DNA of 13,775 nt from Gemmatimonadales bacterium (GTDB lineage Bacteria > Gemmatimonadota > Gemmatimonadetes > Palauibacterales > Palauibacteraceae). A program made the position numbers and the translations under genes. The stretch covers positions 1 through 13,775 of the forward strand of contig JAUWDL010000006.1 in the NCBI GenBank assembly GCA_030608825.1. The letters run 5' to 3'. Within the stretch, counting starts at the first letter, position 1, and every line of letters begins with the position of its first letter. Of this stretch, positions 7,593 to 13,775 are shown piece by piece. The notes beneath the pieces were generated by a model. The model was given only the letters and a program-made list of their open reading frames with translations. It did not search any database and had not been told where the DNA came from.

Positions 7593-8572
7593 GGGGCTTC
7601 TCCGCGCGACTTCGCCTCGGTCACGTCGATCTCCCGGATCCACTCGAGGACCGTCTGGTTGAAGGTGCCGGGCATCGAGATATGGGAGCAGTGCCCGGCC
7701 TCCGGGACCTCCGCACTCCGCGAGCTCGGCACGAGCTCCAGGATGTCGTCCCACCAACGCGGAGGCATGTAGAAGTCTCTATCCCCTCGAACCACCAGCG
7801 TGGGGGCGCGTACGTGTCGAAGCTCCGCCCGGAGATCCTCCTCGCGAAACAGGTCCACCCTCCCCTTCGAGACCGTGGCCGGCACGGTTCGCGGGCCGGT
7901 CCAGAGCACGTACTCCACGACGTTGGCCCATCCGGGCGAGTCGTCGAAGATCCAGACCTCGGCCCGGCTCCAGAGTCGAGCCATGGCGCGCGAGGCCGCC
8001 GTCGGCAGGTACCGGGTCGTGAAGCGCGCGAGCGGGATGAGCCCGGTTCGGTTCAGCCCCAGGTGTTCCAGCGTGATGCGCGTGAGCGAGTTCGAGATGA
8101 CCAACCCCCGGACTCGCTCCGGGTAGCGCGTCGCGAAGCGGAGGGCGACGGCACCGCCGAGGCTCTGACCCAAGACGACGGCGCTCCCGAGGCCGCTTTC
8201 GTCCATGAGCTCGGCGACATCGTCCGCCAGGCGATCGAACGAAGCGTCGGGCTCATGCCGAGCGCGCATATCGGCGACGATGACGCGATGTCGGCCGGCA
8301 AAAGCGGGTACCTGGTACCGGAAGGTCTCCTTCATGCCGTCCGCACCCGGGGCCATCACGATCGGACTCCCGCTCCCGGTGTCCAGGTACGTGACCTCGA
8401 CCCCGTCGGAGTAGACGAGCCGGCGTGAGGGGTAGGCAAGACCGTCCGGGCCCCGGATCGGTGGGCGGAGCAGGCGGCGGTTCCGCCGGCGAACCCAAGC
8501 CGTGTATCCACCGAGGAGGAGGGCCAGGCCTGCTGCCGTCCGGGCGGCGGAAGCGCGCTGCAGAAGGCTCAT
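7589..8572 (-). CDS. Alpha/beta-fold hydrolase, probably membrane-anchored
   Basis: The 327-residue protein opens with a hydrophobic segment (residues about 12-27, AAGLALLLGGYTAW) followed by a cluster of arginines, which fits an N-terminal membrane anchor with the catalytic domain attached. The catalytic triad is visible: nucleophile S137 in GQSLGG, an acid in GDRDFYMP (D264 or D266) and H294 in AGHCSH. The usual HG oxyanion motif is replaced by APGADGMKE (residues 74-82). Family members hydrolyse esters, lipids, epoxides or C-C bonds; the substrate is not evident. It starts 12 bases after the stop of the pseudo-peptidase gene with a GAGG 11 bases upstream, and its end overlaps the transporter start. 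Confidence 0.9.
   Translation of the reverse strand: MSLLQRASAARTAAGLALLLGGYTAWVRRRNRRLLRPPIRGPDGLAYPSRRLVYSDGVEVTYLDTGSGSPIVMAPGADGMKETFRYQVPAFAGRHRVIVADMRARHEPDASFDRLADDVAELMDESGLGSAVVLGQSLGGAVALRFATRYPERVRGLVISNSLTRITLEHLGLNRTGLIPLARFTTRYLPTAASRAMARLWSRAEVWIFDDSPGWANVVEYVLWTGPRTVPATVSKGRVDLFREEDLRAELRHVRAPTLVVRGDRDFYMPPRWWDDILELVPSSRSAEVPEAGHCSHISMPGTFNQTVLEWIREIDVTEAKSRGEAP
7600..7603 (-). promoter_or_regulatory. Ribosome binding site of the NSS transporter
   Basis: GGAG seven bases before the GTG at 7592 lies within the final codons of the hydrolase gene. It supports the overlapping GTG start and re-initiation after the hydrolase stop codon. Confidence 0.6.
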
Positions 8573-8584
8573 CGCGACGCGGCC

Positions 8585-10072
8585 TCAGCCGAGCTCCTCG
8601 CCCAGCTGGGCGAGGAGGGCCTCTGGCTCCAACCGCTCCCCGAACCGCTTCGCGAGGTCGGATGCATCTTCCATCCTGCCCAGGGAATAGAGCTCCCGCA
8701 GGGAGGCTCCTGCGCGCGGGTTCGTCGGCCAGTCCACATCGTATCGCTCCCGCAGCTCGTTCGAGAGGATCGCGCTGAGCATCCAGGCTCGGAGCCTGCG
8801 GGCACTCGTGAAGTCTCCTTCGGCATGCTCCAGAAAGGAGCGGGGATCATAACGTACGCCGGTGGCGTGGCGCATCAGCTGTGCGTAGCGGGATCGTAGC
8901 TCGCTGGGGCGCTCGCTCGCGGCCAGCTCGAGCTCGAACACCAGGGTCGCCGCGTCGCGACGAAGCGCCTGCAGATCCACGAACGCCGCGAGGCGCAGGT
9001 AGTCGGCGAGGGCTTGGCCCGAGAGGCCGGTGGTACGCTCCACCCACTCTCCGTTGCTGGTCAGCCGCGCGAACGTTCGGCCGAATCCCCGTGCAATGGA
9101 AGCGTCACCGAGAGATCGGTACTCGAAGGGCAGATCAGGGGCCGTGTAGGCGGCGTGGAGGCCTCCCCCAACCGCCCTGAGCACCCCCTGGCAACCGGCC
9201 CGGCCACCCACCGGAGCGATGCAGATCACGACATCGTTGGGTACGCGAAGCGCCGCGAAGAAGGCACGGGCACGCTTCAGCGGACGAGCTTCGCGATCCA
9301 GCCTGATACGACCCTTCGCCTCCAGAGGAATGGAGAGAGCGGCAAGGTCTCGGGCGGTCGATTCCAGTACCTCTCGCGGCCTGAACGCGTCGTCCAGCCA
9401 CGCCATGCGGCGCAACCTCCGCATGTCGGATCTCTCCGCTTCGGCCGGGGAGAGGTCGAGCCAGGTTCGCAGATGGTAGACGAGGTGCTCGCGAAAGACC
9501 TCCTCGCTCTGATCCAGGACCTGGCGGGCCTGCCGTCCCGCTACCCTGAGGCTGAAACCCGCCAGCCGGGAGCACGCATCGACATAGGCACCGTATCCCA
9601 AGCCCTCGGCCGCCTGCCGTACTCTGTAGTTCCGGTCCATGAGAACGGGTGCGACCTCTTCGAGCTCCCGGTTCCTGCGCTCCTCCAATTCCAGCGCGGG
9701 ACCGCGCTCGGAGTTCCGCAACAGATCGAGAACGCCCGTGAGCGGTCGCTCGTGGCCGTCGACGTCGAACGTCGTCGTGCTCTCCCAGGCGTAGAGCTCG
9801 TCGTCCAGCGGCGCGCGCGCCCGCTGCAGGTGCCGGGTGCCCAACCACTCGAGCAGTAGCCGGAGCCGGCGCTCTTCTCCACCCGAGGATTCGGCCAGAG
9901 CCCTCTCCACGACGGGCATCGAGACCGAGATGTCCAGCAGCGGGTCGGAGTCGTAGAGCTCCTCGAGCTGCGGCCTGGTCTTCAGGCCGGCCTCGGAGAG
10001 GTACCGTTCCTCGCGGGCGCGCGCGAGGAAGCGCTCCGCCCTCAGGCGAAGCTCGTCCAGGGTGAGGCTCAA
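8585..10072 (-). CDS. M3-like peptidase homologue lacking the zinc site (pseudo-peptidase)
   Basis: The 495-residue, mostly helical, apparently soluble protein resembles the M3 (oligopeptidase F/thimet-type) family over its C-terminal half: RVPNDVVICIAPVGGR (276-291), HAAYTAPDLPFEYRSLGD (306-323), LRRDAATLVFELEL (370-383) and LRAWMLSAILSNELRERY (427-444). Active members carry HExxH just before the HAAYT-like segment and a Glu after the LGD. Here HExxH aligns with R299-A300-V301-G302-G303 and the later Glu with R328, so both zinc histidines, the catalytic Glu and the third ligand are all gone. The tyrosines expected in the FYxxxYLRAW-like segment are also replaced (FTSARRLRAW, 421-430). The frame is intact, arguing for a retained function other than proteolysis. 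I chose the TTG at 10072, since the frame upstream offers no ATG, GTG or TTG before it runs into glyS; the start is uncertain. Family recall is from memory of motifs, not a search. Confidence 0.72.
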   Translation of the reverse strand: MSLTLDELRLRAERFLARAREERYLSEAGLKTRPQLEELYDSDPLLDISVSMPVVERALAESSGGEERRLRLLLEWLGTRHLQRARAPLDDELYAWESTTTFDVDGHERPLTGVLDLLRNSERGPALELEERRNRELEEVAPVLMDRNYRVRQAAEGLGYGAYVDACSRLAGFSLRVAGRQARQVLDQSEEVFREHLVYHLRTWLDLSPAEAERSDMRRLRRMAWLDDAFRPREVLESTARDLAALSIPLEAKGRIRLDREARPLKRARAFFAALRVPNDVVICIAPVGGRAGCQGVLRAVGGGLHAAYTAPDLPFEYRSLGDASIARGFGRTFARLTSNGEWVERTTGLSGQALADYLRLAAFVDLQALRRDAATLVFELELAASERPSELRSRYAQLMRHATGVRYDPRSFLEHAEGDFTSARRLRAWMLSAILSNELRERYDVDWPTNPRAGASLRELYSLGRMEDASDLAKRFGERLEPEALLAQLGEELG

Positions 10073-10160
10073 GCGCTCAGGGCTGGTTGGCCGTCGCGAC
10101 GCACGGCCCGAGCGCCCCGCGGGCCGCGGACCGGGAGACGGTCTGCAGGCAGGATGGCGG

Positions 10161-11504
10161 TCACGGGGAGGCGGCTTCGAGGGTGGCCTGCAGGTGGCTT
10201 GGCAGGCGGTCGACGGCGACCCGCTCCTGCTGGAGCGAATCCCGGTCGCGAACGGTGACCGTCTGGTCTTCGAGCGTCTGGCCGTCGATCGTGATGCAGT
10301 ACGGCGTGCCGGCCTCGTCCTGCCGACGATAGCGTCTGCCGATGGAGCCGGCTTCGTCGTAGAAGACGGTGACCACTTCGCGGAGCGCATCGGCCACCCG
10401 TTTCGCCACGTCCGGCATTCCGTCTTTCTTCACGAGCGGGAAGACGGCCGCCTTGATCGGAGCCAGGCGGGGATGAAGCCGGAGGAGCACGCGCTGCTCG
10501 CCTTCAATCTCCTCTTCCGTATACGCATCGGCGAGGACGACGAGGAGCGTGCGGTCGAGTCCCGCCGATGTCTCGATGACGAACGGAATGAAGCGGTCGC
10601 CGCTCGCGGGGTCGAAGTACTCCAGTTTCTTGCCCGAGTACTCCTGGTGGCGCGACAGGTCGAAATCGGTCCGATTGTGGATCCCCTCGATCTCGTGCCA
10701 CCCGAAGGGAAAGAGGTACTGGATGTCGAACGCGGTCTTCGCGTAGTGGGCCAACTCGTTGGGGCCGTGCTCGTGGAAGCGAAGCCGCTCCGGGGTCACG
10801 CCCAGGCCGCGGACCCACTCCATGCGGCGCCCCTTCCACGTCTCGAACCACTCCGTGTCGGTGCTCGGCTCGACGAAGTACTGCATCTCCATCTGCTCGA
10901 ACTCCCGCATGCGGAAGATGAAGTTGCCGGGAGTGATCTCGTTCCTGAACGCCTTCCCTATCTGGGCGATCCCGAAGGGGACTTTCTGCCGCGCCGTCTC
11001 CTGGATGTTGCGGAAGTTGACGTATATCCCCTGGGCGGTTTCGGGCCTCAGGTAGACGGTGGAGGCCTCGTCCTGGACCGGTCCCATGAAGGTGCGGAAC
11101 ATCAGGTTGAATAGGCGTGGCTCCGTAAACGTGCCGGACATCCCGCAGGAGGGGCATTGAACGCCATCGAGATCCTCGGCGCGGAAGCGACGGTGGCAGT
11201 TGCGGCACTCGACGAGCGGATCCGTGAAGCCCTCCACATGGCCGCTGGCCTCCCACACGCGGGGGTTCATGAGGATCCCGGCATCCACGCCCTCTACGTC
11301 GGGCCTGCGGTGCACCATCTCTCGCCACCAGGCAGCACGGATGTTGTTCTTGAGCTCTACCCCGAGCGGACCGTAGTCGTACACGGATCCCACTCCCCCG
11401 TAGATCTCGGAGGACTGAAAGATGAATCCGCGCCGCTTGCACAGCGACGTGAGCTTGTTCATCAGGTCCGGCGGATGTCCGCCCGCGCTTTCGCTGTTCG
11501 TCAT
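10161..11504 (-). CDS. glyS: Glycyl-tRNA synthetase, homodimeric class II type
   Basis: It charges tRNA-Gly with glycine in the cytoplasm. The 447 residues contain the GlyRS N-terminus LCKRRGFIFQSSEIYGG (21-37), a four-cysteine zinc-like insert (C100, C103, C117, C120), class II motif 2 as FRNEITPGNFIFRMREFEQ (187-205), motif 3 as ETSAGLDRTLL (311-321), and an anticodon-binding domain from about residue 345 (RLAPIKAAVFPL, then TPYCITIDGQTLEDQTVTVRDRD). Length and single-chain layout match the alpha2 type found in many bacteria, archaea and eukaryotes, not the alpha2-beta2 GlyQ/GlyS pair. Starts at ATG 11504 (used here) or ATG 11525, seven codons longer; neither has a good Shine-Dalgarno. It is the first gene of the minus-strand cluster, next to the divergent promoter region. 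The gene is also called glyQS in some genomes. Confidence 0.97.
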   Translation of the reverse strand: MTNSESAGGHPPDLMNKLTSLCKRRGFIFQSSEIYGGVGSVYDYGPLGVELKNNIRAAWWREMVHRRPDVEGVDAGILMNPRVWEASGHVEGFTDPLVECRNCHRRFRAEDLDGVQCPSCGMSGTFTEPRLFNLMFRTFMGPVQDEASTVYLRPETAQGIYVNFRNIQETARQKVPFGIAQIGKAFRNEITPGNFIFRMREFEQMEMQYFVEPSTDTEWFETWKGRRMEWVRGLGVTPERLRFHEHGPNELAHYAKTAFDIQYLFPFGWHEIEGIHNRTDFDLSRHQEYSGKKLEYFDPASGDRFIPFVIETSAGLDRTLLVVLADAYTEEEIEGEQRVLLRLHPRLAPIKAAVFPLVKKDGMPDVAKRVADALREVVTVFYDEAGSIGRRYRRQDEAGTPYCITIDGQTLEDQTVTVRDRDSLQQERVAVDRLPSHLQATLEAASP

Positions 11505-11556
11505 TCCAATCTTGTCTGAGTCCATCCGTCGAACACGTGGTCTCGTCGAGGAGTGG

Positions 11557-11640
11557 TCGGGCCCGAAATGGTAGCCTGCGGCTGCTCCGGGCGGCAACAC
11601 ACGGCCGCGCTTAGCTTCTTCGGATGACTTTCGGGCCCGG
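11557..11640. repeat. Two copies of a TCGGGCCCG palindrome flanking the divergent gap
   Basis: TCGGGCCCGA at 11557-11566 is a perfect 10-base palindrome, and TCGGGCCCGG at 11631-11640 repeats its first nine bases. Their centres lie 74 bases apart, close to seven helical turns. The first copy sits at the predicted glyS transcription start and the second within codons 3-6 of the phosphodiesterase gene. They could be an operator pair or simply a chance GC-rich match. Confidence 0.25.
11568..11597 (-). promoter_or_regulatory. Possible sigma70-type promoter for the glyS-led operon
   Basis: Reading on the minus strand, TTGCCG (11597-11592) and TACCAT (11573-11568) are separated by 18 bases, each matching four of six consensus positions. 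Transcription would start near 11561, giving a leader of roughly 35-57 bases depending on the glyS start. That leader is too short for a T-box or glycine riboswitch. In GC-rich DNA such matches arise by chance, so this is a candidate only. Confidence 0.3.
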
Positions 11641-12424
11641 ATCCTCCATTCGAGTCGTCGGGCACCGCGGCGCGGCAGGTGTGGCACCGGAGAACACCCT
11701 ACCCTCACTGCGTCATGCCGTTCGCGCCGGGGCGCACGCGGTGGAGTTCGACGTTCAATGTACGAGCGACGGTCAACTCGTCCTCCTGCACGATTCGACG
11801 GTCGATCGGACCACGGACGGCTCCGGTCGGATCGACGACATGCCGTGGGAGGAAGCGCGACGACTCGACGCCGGATACCGCTTCGGCTCGAACGGTGGCG
11901 GCGCATTCCCGTTCCGGGCTCGCGGCGTTCGGATCCCCACTCTGACGGAAGCGTACGCGGAGATCGGCGACGACGTCGCCGTCGTCATGGATATCAAGTC
12001 GCAGCGCGCCGGGGACCGGCTTCCCGGCTGGCTGTCCGAGCACGACGTCGCCTCCCGCACGCTGGTCGGCTCCTTCTCGCGTAGCGCCCTGGACCCGGCC
12101 GCGCCGCAAGCAGCCTGGCGATGCGCGAGCAAGCGAGAGCTCCGCCCCTACGTGCTGCTCGGCAAGGTCGGTCTCGCCGGCGCCTCCGTGCCGGACGCCG
12201 ATGCCGTGATGGTGCCCGAGCGCTTCCGGGGGATTCGGATCGTCAGCCCCGGATTCGTGCGCCGGGCCCACCGCGACGGGCTCGGCGTCTTCGTCTGGAC
12301 GGTCAACCGACCCGACGCGATGCGCCGTTTGTGGGACTGGGGCGTCGACGGTCTGATATCGAACGAGCCGGGCCGGGCGCTGCGCATCCTGAGGGAGAGG
12401 ATCGCCGCGGGAGTCGAAGGTTGA
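11624..12424 (+). CDS. Glycerophosphodiester phosphodiesterase (GDPD family)
   Basis: The 266-residue TIM-barrel protein should hydrolyse glycerophosphodiesters to glycerol 3-phosphate and an alcohol, a step in phospholipid turnover. The GDPD signature is clear: GHRGAAGVAPENT (H14, R15, E23, N24), the metal ligands E41 and D43 in VEFDVQ, and the catalytic second histidine in LLHD (H56). The usual later Glu of the E-x-K strand is Asp here (VVMDIKS, D123). The C-terminal GVFVWTVN and WGVDGLISNEPG complete the barrel. No signal peptide is seen, so it is probably cytoplasmic. The ATG at 11624 has no obvious Shine-Dalgarno. Its stop overlaps the start of the DNA polymerase IV gene. Confidence 0.93.
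   Translation: MTFGPGSSIRVVGHRGAAGVAPENTLPSLRHAVRAGAHAVEFDVQCTSDGQLVLLHDSTVDRTTDGSGRIDDMPWEEARRLDAGYRFGSNGGGAFPFRARGVRIPTLTEAYAEIGDDVAVVMDIKSQRAGDRLPGWLSEHDVASRTLVGSFSRSALDPAAPQAAWRCASKRELRPYVLLGKVGLAGASVPDADAVMVPERFRGIRIVSPGFVRRAHRDGLGVFVWTVNRPDAMRRLWDWGVDGLISNEPGRALRILRERIAAGVEG
12409..12413 (+). promoter_or_regulatory. Ribosome binding site of dinB
   Basis: GGGAG seven bases before the TTG at 12421 lies in the last codons of the phosphodiesterase gene. It supports the unusual TTG start for DNA polymerase IV. Confidence 0.6.
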
Positions 12425-13602
12425 ACCGGGCGAGGACGATCCTCCACGTCGACATGGATGCCTTCTACGCAGCCATCGAGGTGCGGGAAGATCCTGATCT
12501 GGCCGGTCGGCCCGTAGTGGTAGGCTCGGATCCGAAGGGGGGACGCGGGCGAGGGGTCGTGGCGGCATCCGGTTACGAGGCCCGCCAATACGGCATCCGC
12601 TCCGCCATGCCGATCTCCGAGGCCTACCGCCGCTGTCCGCACGCCGCCTTCGTCAGGCCGAGAGGGATCCTTTACTCCGAGGTTTCCGGCCGCATCTTCG
12701 AGATCCTGGAGCGATACACCGATCTCGTCGAGCCGCTCAGCATCGACGAGGCGTTCCTGGACGTGACGGCTAGCGCGGCCCTTTTTGGAGACGGGCGGGC
12801 GATCGCTCGCTCGATCAAGAGCGAGATACTCCGAGAGGAATCGCTGAGCGCCTCGGTGGGCGTCGCGCCGGTGAAGTTCCTGGCGAAGATCGCCAGCGAC
12901 CTCGAGAAACCGGACGGACTCGTGGTGGTCGGTCCGGGATCGGAGGTCGAGTTCCTCGCGCCTCTGGCGATCGAAAGACTCTGGGGAGCGGGTCCGAAGA
13001 CCCTGGAGCGGTTGTACGCGGTCGGCATCCGGACCTTCGGAGACATGCAGGCCCGTGATCGCGAGCAGCTCGTCCGGCTTTTTGGAGAAGCTGCCGGTGC
13101 CCGCTTCCATCGGCTCTGCCGAGGGGTGGACGAGCGACCCGTCCGTTCCGAGCGGGCGCGCAAGTCGTTGGGCAAGGAGATCACGTTCGACGCGGACGTC
13201 ATGGATCGCAGAGCGGTGGAGCGCACCCTCTTCCGGCTCTGCGAACAAGTGGCGGCGGCGCTTCGACGCCGGGACCTTGCGGGAATGACCGTGACGGTGA
13301 AACTCCGTTGGGAGGGGTTCGACACAGTGACGCGCCAGGTGACCCTTCCACGGCCCGTGAACACCTTCGAAGGGATATGGCCCGTGGCCGTGAGACTTCT
13401 GCGTGACGCGGACAGGAAGGCTCGTCGCGTCCGACTCGTCGGCGTGAGCCTCTCCGGCCTCGTCTCGGAAGGCCGGGGACAGCTCTCCCTCTTCGAGGCT
13501 GCCGAGGGAGGGGATCGCCAGGTCGCGCGGGCTGTCGATGCGCTGAGGAAGCGGTTTGGACGGCGCGCCGTGACGCGCGCCGAACTGCTGGACGACGACT
13601 AG
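12421..13602 (+). CDS. dinB: DNA polymerase IV (Y-family translesion polymerase)
   Basis: Pol IV copies past damaged bases with low fidelity and no proofreading, and is recruited by the sliding clamp. The 393 residues show the palm motif HVDMDAFYAAIE (D11, D13; Y16 at the steric-gate position), the catalytic SIDEAFLD (D109, E110), the SVGVAPVKFLAKIASDLEKP block (145-164), a helix-hairpin-helix thumb region LWGAGPKTLERLYAVGI, the little-finger domain, and a clamp-binding QLSLF (354-358). The TTG at 12421 is chosen: it overlaps the preceding stop as TTGA, has GGGAG seven bases upstream, and leaves nine residues before VDMD as in relatives. The open frame back to 12121 is an out-of-frame shadow of the phosphodiesterase gene. 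I see no LexA-like site before it; expression may be coupled to the upstream gene. Confidence 0.96.
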   Translation: MNRARTILHVDMDAFYAAIEVREDPDLAGRPVVVGSDPKGGRGRGVVAASGYEARQYGIRSAMPISEAYRRCPHAAFVRPRGILYSEVSGRIFEILERYTDLVEPLSIDEAFLDVTASAALFGDGRAIARSIKSEILREESLSASVGVAPVKFLAKIASDLEKPDGLVVVGPGSEVEFLAPLAIERLWGAGPKTLERLYAVGIRTFGDMQARDREQLVRLFGEAAGARFHRLCRGVDERPVRSERARKSLGKEITFDADVMDRRAVERTLFRLCEQVAAALRRRDLAGMTVTVKLRWEGFDTVTRQVTLPRPVNTFEGIWPVAVRLLRDADRKARRVRLVGVSLSGLVSEGRGQLSLFEAAEGGDRQVARAVDALRKRFGRRAVTRAELLDDD

Positions 13603-13616
13603 CTCGCCGCCGAGCC

Positions 13617-13638
13617 GCTCCCCATGCGATGGGGCAGC
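13617..13638 (+). other. Short hairpin after dinB, no T-tract
   Basis: CCCCAT-GCG-ATGGGG is a perfect 6-base-pair stem with a 3-base loop, 15 bases after the dinB stop; an outer GCT/AGC adds three more pairs across one bulged base. No run of T follows on either strand, so it does not meet the usual rule for an intrinsic terminator. It may simply slow or protect the transcript end between dinB and the next gene. Confidence 0.3.
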
Positions 13639-13713
13639 CCGAGAAACGGTCCGAGAAGCGATCCAAGAGGCGGCCTGCGCGCTCTGGACGAGACCAGGCC
13701 GAAGAGAGGTGAC

Positions 13714-13775
13714 ATGTCTGAGATCCCGTCTCGCGAGGAGGCCCTCGCGATCGTCCAGGAGTACACGGAGAACGA
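13714..13775 (+). CDS. N-terminus of a probable HD-domain hydrolase (cut by window edge)
   Basis: Only 20 codons are visible. They begin at an ATG with AGAGGTGA just upstream, a strong Shine-Dalgarno whose GAGG lies four bases from the start. The peptide MSEIPSREEALAIVQEYTEN resembles the start of a family of short HD-superfamily phosphohydrolases, which often open with a REEALALLKEYTKNE-like helix preceding the first metal histidine. The catalytic HD motif lies outside the window, so the assignment is a reading of the first helix only. That this is a real gene start is well supported; its function is tentative. Confidence 0.5.
   Translation, partial: MSEIPSREEALAIVQEYTEN

Noticed and set aside
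10089..10108. GGCCGT/ACGGCC hairpin in the gap after glyS, as a terminator
   Set aside because: The 6-base-pair stem has an 8-base loop and no following T-run on the minus strand. Such stems are frequent by chance in GC-rich DNA.
11505..11623. T-box or glycine riboswitch upstream of glyS
   Set aside because: The predicted leader is at most about 60 bases, too short for either element, and no T-box core or glycine aptamer pattern is visible.
11705..13248. Long minus-strand frames opposite the phosphodiesterase and dinB
   Set aside because: They are shadows of two genes with complete catalytic motifs; no start context or domain supports them.
13617..13638. Rho-independent terminator for dinB
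   Set aside because: The stem is good but no T-tract follows, so it is listed only as a hairpin.

Overview
The window is GC-rich bacterial DNA and is almost entirely coding. The longest gene-free gaps are about 90 to 120 bases (10073-10160, 11505-11623 and 13603-13713), so nothing over 300 bases lacks a gene. Codon choice, frequent GTG/TTG starts and 4-base start/stop overlaps suggest a high-GC environmental bacterium. A Gemmatimonadota-like or other FCB-group relative is a reasonable guess, because the kinase-RapZ fusion found here is best known to me from Bacteroidota-type genomes, but no marker in the window proves it. I see no tRNA, rRNA, CRISPR array, insertion sequence or prophage gene.

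Layout, minus strand (about 11.5 kb, read right to left): glycyl-tRNA synthetase (10161-11504), a catalytically dead M3-like peptidase (8585-10072), an alpha/beta hydrolase (7589-8572), a sodium:neurotransmitter-symporter family transporter (6117-7592), a flavin reductase-like protein (5587-6120), a small HExxH metallopeptidase (4891-5586), a site-2 protease with two CBS domains (3699-4880), endonuclease III (3053-3706), a sugar kinase fused to a RapZ C-terminal domain (1576-3030), a MurU-like sugar-1-phosphate nucleotidyltransferase (813-1553), and epoxyqueuosine reductase QueG (1-816, cut by the window edge). Apart from one 88-base gap after glyS, genes abut or overlap by a few bases, so they probably form one long, translationally coupled operon, perhaps read from a promoter near 11568-11597.

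Layout, plus strand: from the divergent gap, a glycerophosphodiester phosphodiesterase (11624-12424) overlaps DNA polymerase IV (12421-13602), followed by the first 20 codons of what looks like an HD-domain hydrolase (13714 to the edge).

Most of the content is housekeeping: translation and tRNA modification (glyS, queG), DNA repair and lesion bypass (nth, dinB), membrane proteolysis and transport. Two things stand out. First, the kinase-RapZ fusion plus the MurU-like enzyme resembles the AmgK/MurU anomeric route that recycles cell-wall amino sugars to UDP-sugars, but with the kinase carrying the amino-sugar-sensing domain of RapZ. Second, the 495-residue protein after glyS keeps the M3 metallopeptidase fold signatures while every zinc ligand and the catalytic glutamate are replaced, in an unbroken reading frame, so it looks like a retained pseudo-peptidase.
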